Assembly (NCBI GenBank): GCA_002409625.1
Contig: DHNY01000002.1
Span: 62,001-126,000, forward strand
DNA: 64,000 nt
Source of the DNA: Anaerolineaceae bacterium UBA5404
GTDB lineage: Bacteria > Chloroflexota > Anaerolineae > Anaerolineales > Anaerolineaceae
Direction: 5' to 3'
The position numbers were made by a program, and so were the translations under genes. Below the pieces are notes generated by a model that was not told the DNA's origin, did no database searches, and saw only the letters and a list, made by a program, of their open reading frames with translations. Each line of letters opens with the position of its first letter. Position 1 is the first letter of the stretch. Positions 61,197 to 64,000 of this stretch are shown piece by piece.

Positions 61197-62027
61197 ATGA
61201 CAGAAAAAACAGTATTAGACAAATTTAGCCTGCAGGGAAAAACCGCTTTGGTTACTGGTGGTGCCGGTTTGTTAGGCAAGCGTTTTACGCTTGCTTTAGC
61301 CCAGGCTGGCGCTAATGTAATGGTTGCCGACCTCAATTTGGATGCTGCTCAAGCCCATGCGGAAGCATTGACCCAAAAAGGTTATCGCGCGCATGCTGCT
61401 ATGCTAAATGTGACTGAACCTGAATCTTGTAAACAAGTTGTGGCGGACTCACTAAAGCTTTATGGCAGTGTGGATGTTTTAGTCAATAGCGCTGCCATGG
61501 ATCCTAAGTTTGACCCTCAAAATCTCGGCAAACAAAATAAAAATGCGTTTGAACACTACTCTCCCGAAGCTTGGCGCTTCACGCTGGACATTAATTTAAC
61601 CGGTATGTTTCTCGCCACTCAGGCTACCGTACCAGCCATGTTGGATGCGGGACGAGGGGTTATTGTAAACATTTGCTCAACCTATGGCTTGAACGGTCCT
61701 GACCAGCGCATTTATCCTGAGGTGGATGGACAGGTGCTTTACAAACCGGGCGATTATTCGGTTGCCAAGGCTGGCGTGCTTGGTTTCACGCGCTACTTGG
61801 CGGCTTACTATGCCGGCAAGAACATTCGCGTGAATGCCTTGACACCGGGTGGCGTTTTTAATAACCATAACCAAACTTTTGCCGATAACTACGCCGCCAA
61901 AACAATCATGGGGCGCATGGCACGCATCGATGAAATGGACGCAGCGATGCTCTTCCTGTGTTCGGATGCCAGTAGCTATATGACAGGCAGCAATCTCGTG
62001 GTTGATGGAGGGTGGACAGCATGGTAA
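61197..62027 (+). CDS. SDR family oxidoreductase
   Basis: This 276-aa classical short-chain dehydrogenase has GKTALVTGGAGLLGKRFTLA (about residues 14-33) for cofactor binding, VDVLVNSAAMDP for the NNAG-type motif, and catalytic Ser in VNICSTYGLNG. YKPGDYSVAKAGVLGFTRYL gives the Tyr-Lys pair. The C-terminus ends SNLVVDGGWTAW. It overlaps the NeuA-type gene by 7 nt. A role in preparing or modifying the nonulosonic acid is inferred from position only. Confidence 0.88.
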   Translation: MTEKTVLDKFSLQGKTALVTGGAGLLGKRFTLALAQAGANVMVADLNLDAAQAHAEALTQKGYRAHAAMLNVTEPESCKQVVADSLKLYGSVDVLVNSAAMDPKFDPQNLGKQNKNAFEHYSPEAWRFTLDINLTGMFLATQATVPAMLDAGRGVIVNICSTYGLNGPDQRIYPEVDGQVLYKPGDYSVAKAGVLGFTRYLAAYYAGKNIRVNALTPGGVFNNHNQTFADNYAAKTIMGRMARIDEMDAAMLFLCSDASSYMTGSNLVVDGGWTAW

Positions 62028-63259
62028 AAAAGCCTGAAGTCTTAGCCATTATTCCCGCGCGGGGTGGTTCGAAAGGGATCCCAAGGAAAAACATCAAATC
62101 ATTTGCTGGATTTCCTTTAATTGCTTATAGCATTTTGGCAGCTCTACGTGCCGAGTCTGTAACCCGCGTGATTGTTTCAACTGATGATGATGAAATTGCC
62201 TGTGTAGCACACGAATGGGGTGCGGAAGTGCCCTTTATGCGCCCGGCAGAGCTGGCACAGGATAAAACCACAGATTATCCGGTGATGCGCCACGCGCTTG
62301 ACTGGTTGAAAGAGAATGAGGCTTATCAGCCTGAGGTGGTGGTGCAATTGCGCCCGACGTCGCCGGTGCGACCGCTTGCCTTAGTGGATGACGCGGTGAA
62401 AGCCTTGCTGGCACATCCCCAGGCCGATTGTGTGCGCGGTGTTGTTCCCAGTGGGCAAAATCCTTTTAAAATGTGGACGGTTGATGAAGCCAGTGGCGCG
62501 ATGAAGCCTTTGTTGCAGGTCGAAGGCATTCAGGAGCCATACAACGCACCGCGCCAGATTTTGCCAGCCACCTATTGGCAAACCGGGCATATTGACGCCA
62601 TTCGGCTGGAAACGATTTTAGAGAAAAAATCTTTGACGGGTGATGTGCTTTATCCAATCCATATTGACCCGAAATTTACCGTTGATATTGACGTTCCGCG
62701 GGATTGGCATGGCGCGGAAGCAACGCTAAAAGCTTTGACTGGTGAGGTTGTTGACCCTGCCAGTAATCGCCGCGCTTTTCCAAAACAGCCTAAGTTTTTG
62801 GTGATGGATTTTGACGGCGTGTTCACCGATAATCGTGTTATCGTTGATCAAAATGGCGTTGAAAGTGTGTGTGCGGATCGCTCTGACGGGCTTGGCTTTG
62901 GCTTGCTGAAAGCACAAACACCAGTGGAATGCTTGATCATCTCAAAAGAGCGCAATCCTGTCGTTGCCCAGCGTGCCGCTAAACTTGGCATCCCTTTTTT
63001 GCAGGCTGTGGACGATAAGGCGACTGCGCTTAAACATGCAATGCGCGAGCGGAACCTTGCTCAGGAAGAAACAATTTTTGTTGGGAATGATGTCAATGAT
63101 TTGCCGACACTGGATATCGCTGGTTATTTTGTGGCACCAGCAGATTCACATTCTGAGGTTTTGCGACGTGCGGACCTGGTATTGAAGAATAAAGGCGGGC
63201 GAGGTGCTTTGCGCGAGCTTTGTGATAAGCTCATCGCGCATTGGCAATCGCTCGATTAA
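62021..63259 (+). CDS. neuA: CMP-nonulosonate cytidylyltransferase fused to a HAD phosphatase
   Basis: This 412-aa protein has two domains. Residues 1-235 are a NeuA-type cytidylyltransferase: LAIIPARGGSKGIPRKNIKS (about residues 8-27), VIVSTDDDEIA, VVVQLRPTSPVRPLALVDDA and YWQTGHIDAIRLETIL. Residues 250-412 are a KDO-8-phosphate-phosphatase-like HAD domain: FLVMDFDGVFTDNRVIVDQN with the nucleophile Asp, LIISKERNPVVAQRAAKLG and VGNDVNDLPTLDIAGYFVAP. The same pairing is known in vertebrate CMP-sialate synthetases and some bacterial KDN enzymes, so one chain may both dephosphorylate and activate the acid. ATG 62021 follows GGAGG. The second NeuB gene follows after 15 nt. Confidence 0.9.
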   Translation: MVKKPEVLAIIPARGGSKGIPRKNIKSFAGFPLIAYSILAALRAESVTRVIVSTDDDEIACVAHEWGAEVPFMRPAELAQDKTTDYPVMRHALDWLKENEAYQPEVVVQLRPTSPVRPLALVDDAVKALLAHPQADCVRGVVPSGQNPFKMWTVDEASGAMKPLLQVEGIQEPYNAPRQILPATYWQTGHIDAIRLETILEKKSLTGDVLYPIHIDPKFTVDIDVPRDWHGAEATLKALTGEVVDPASNRRAFPKQPKFLVMDFDGVFTDNRVIVDQNGVESVCADRSDGLGFGLLKAQTPVECLIISKERNPVVAQRAAKLGIPFLQAVDDKATALKHAMRERNLAQEETIFVGNDVNDLPTLDIAGYFVAPADSHSEVLRRADLVLKNKGGRGALRELCDKLIAHWQSLD

Positions 63260-63274
63260 CAAATGGAGTTTTGT

Positions 63275-64000
63275 ATGACAAAAGAAGTCATTATTGGAAA
63301 CACAAAGATTGGTGAAGGAAACCCCACCTACATCATTGGCGAAATTGGTATCAACCATAACGGTGATATCGAGATTGCCAGGCAGCTCATGTTGGCAGCC
63401 AAACAAGGTGGTATGAATGCGGTGAAATTCCAAAAACGAACGCCCGAAATTTGCGTGCCTGAACATCAACGCGGTCAAATGCGGGAAACGCCCTGGGGTT
63501 ACATCACTTACATGGATTACCGCTATAAAACCGAATTTGGCAAGGACGAATATGCTGAAATCGACCGCTATGCCAAAGAAATTGGCATCACCTGGTTTGC
63601 ATCGGAATGGGATATTCCATCCGTGGAATTTATTGAGGCTTTTGATCCCGCAGCCCACAAGGTGCCCAGTGCGCTGATTACGGATAAAGAGCTCTTGCGC
63701 GCTTATAAGGCAACAGGAAAACCCGTTATTATTTCAACAGGCATGTCGACAATGGAAGAAATCCAAACAGCGGTTGACATCCTGGGCTTGGACAATCTGA
63801 TTATATGCCACACCACCAGTAGCTACCCATGCCCACCAGAAGAGCTTAATCTGCGTATGATTCCCAAGCTGCAGGCACTTTACAATTGTCCGATTGGTTA
63901 CAGCGGGCACGAAGTCGGTTTGGTAACCACCGCGGTTGCCGTGGCGATGGGTGCTTGCCTGGTTGAACGCCATATCACGCTCGACCGCGCCATGTGGGGT
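63275..64000 (+). CDS. neuB: N-acetylneuraminate synthase family protein, 3' partial
   Basis: The first 242 codons of a NeuB-type synthase are visible; the gene runs off the right edge. The barrel segments are NPTYIIGEIGINHNGDIEIA (about residues 16-35), NAVKFQKRTPEICVPEH, GITWFASEWDIPSVEFIE, KPVIISTGMSTMEEIQ, IGYSGHEVGLVTTAVAVAMG and VERHITLDRAMWG. The conserved KxQKR, GYSGHE and ERHxT motifs make this closer to true NeuB/LegI than the SpsE-like copy at 53699. It follows the NeuA-HAD gene by 15 nt, with TGGAG before its ATG, and forms the second set with it. Confidence 0.92.
   Translation, partial: MTKEVIIGNTKIGEGNPTYIIGEIGINHNGDIEIARQLMLAAKQGGMNAVKFQKRTPEICVPEHQRGQMRETPWGYITYMDYRYKTEFGKDEYAEIDRYAKEIGITWFASEWDIPSVEFIEAFDPAAHKVPSALITDKELLRAYKATGKPVIISTGMSTMEEIQTAVDILGLDNLIICHTTSSYPCPPEELNLRMIPKLQALYNCPIGYSGHEVGLVTTAVAVAMGACLVERHITLDRAMWG

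Overview
The window reads as a piece of a moderate-G+C chromosome of an anaerobic bacterium, most likely a member of the Chloroflexota (Anaerolineae-like). The grounds are indirect. There is an archaeal-type HMG-CoA synthase with a class II HMG-CoA reductase, a bacterial translin, an indolepyruvate:ferredoxin oxidoreductase (amino-acid fermentation), several -10 boxes set directly against start codons, and no lipid A or outer-membrane genes. No 16S rRNA lies in the window, so the assignment is an inference.

Layout. 1-8.3 kb: a SIMPL-domain protein (partial), nitroreductase, phosphoglucomutase and DnaK, with two AT-rich accessory genes (Mrr-type nuclease, DUF4143 ATPase) on either side of dnaK. 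8.3-10.6 kb (minus): a DUF115-type protein, RNase HII, a glycosyltransferase and tRNA-Pro(UGG). 10.8-14 kb: a metal-efflux-type permease pair and a beta-propeller protein. 14.1-17.6 kb: a nucleic-acid block of ssb, DUF3467 and translin, followed by a Cas4-like nuclease split over two small membrane proteins, the SRP RNA gene with a clean promoter, and a methyltransferase. 17.6-20.1 kb (minus): an ArsR-type regulator and its MFS partner. 20.3-22.7 kb: iorAB. 22.8-30.5 kb (minus): dnaN, a secreted M14 peptidase, comEC, pncC and an MFS transporter. 30.7-32.6 kb: hutI and an HD hydrolase, ending at a tight cluster of DnaA boxes. 32.6-37.3 kb (minus): a four-gene ABC export operon with a lipoprotein. 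37.4-42.1 kb: an inositol-phosphatase-family gene, then a mevalonate-entry operon (HMG-CoA reductase, HMG-CoA synthase, thiolase homologue) behind a possible attenuator leader. 42.2-42.8 kb: two copies of a repeat element built from 35-bp units. 42.8-45 kb: a metal-chelatase AAA/VWA gene apparently joined by -1 frameshifting. 45.5-64 kb: a long co-directional surface-glycan cluster (EPS-type regulator, Wzm/Wzt exporter, glycosyltransferases, methyltransferases) with two sets of nonulosonic-acid genes; it runs off the right edge.

The features most worth following are the split membrane Cas4-like pair beside ssb/DUF3467/translin, the thiolase homologue that lacks all three recognisable catalytic positions, the A9 frameshift site in the chelatase gene, the leader upstream of HMG-CoA reductase, and the 35-bp-unit repeats. 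All calls were made by eye from motifs, without database searches.
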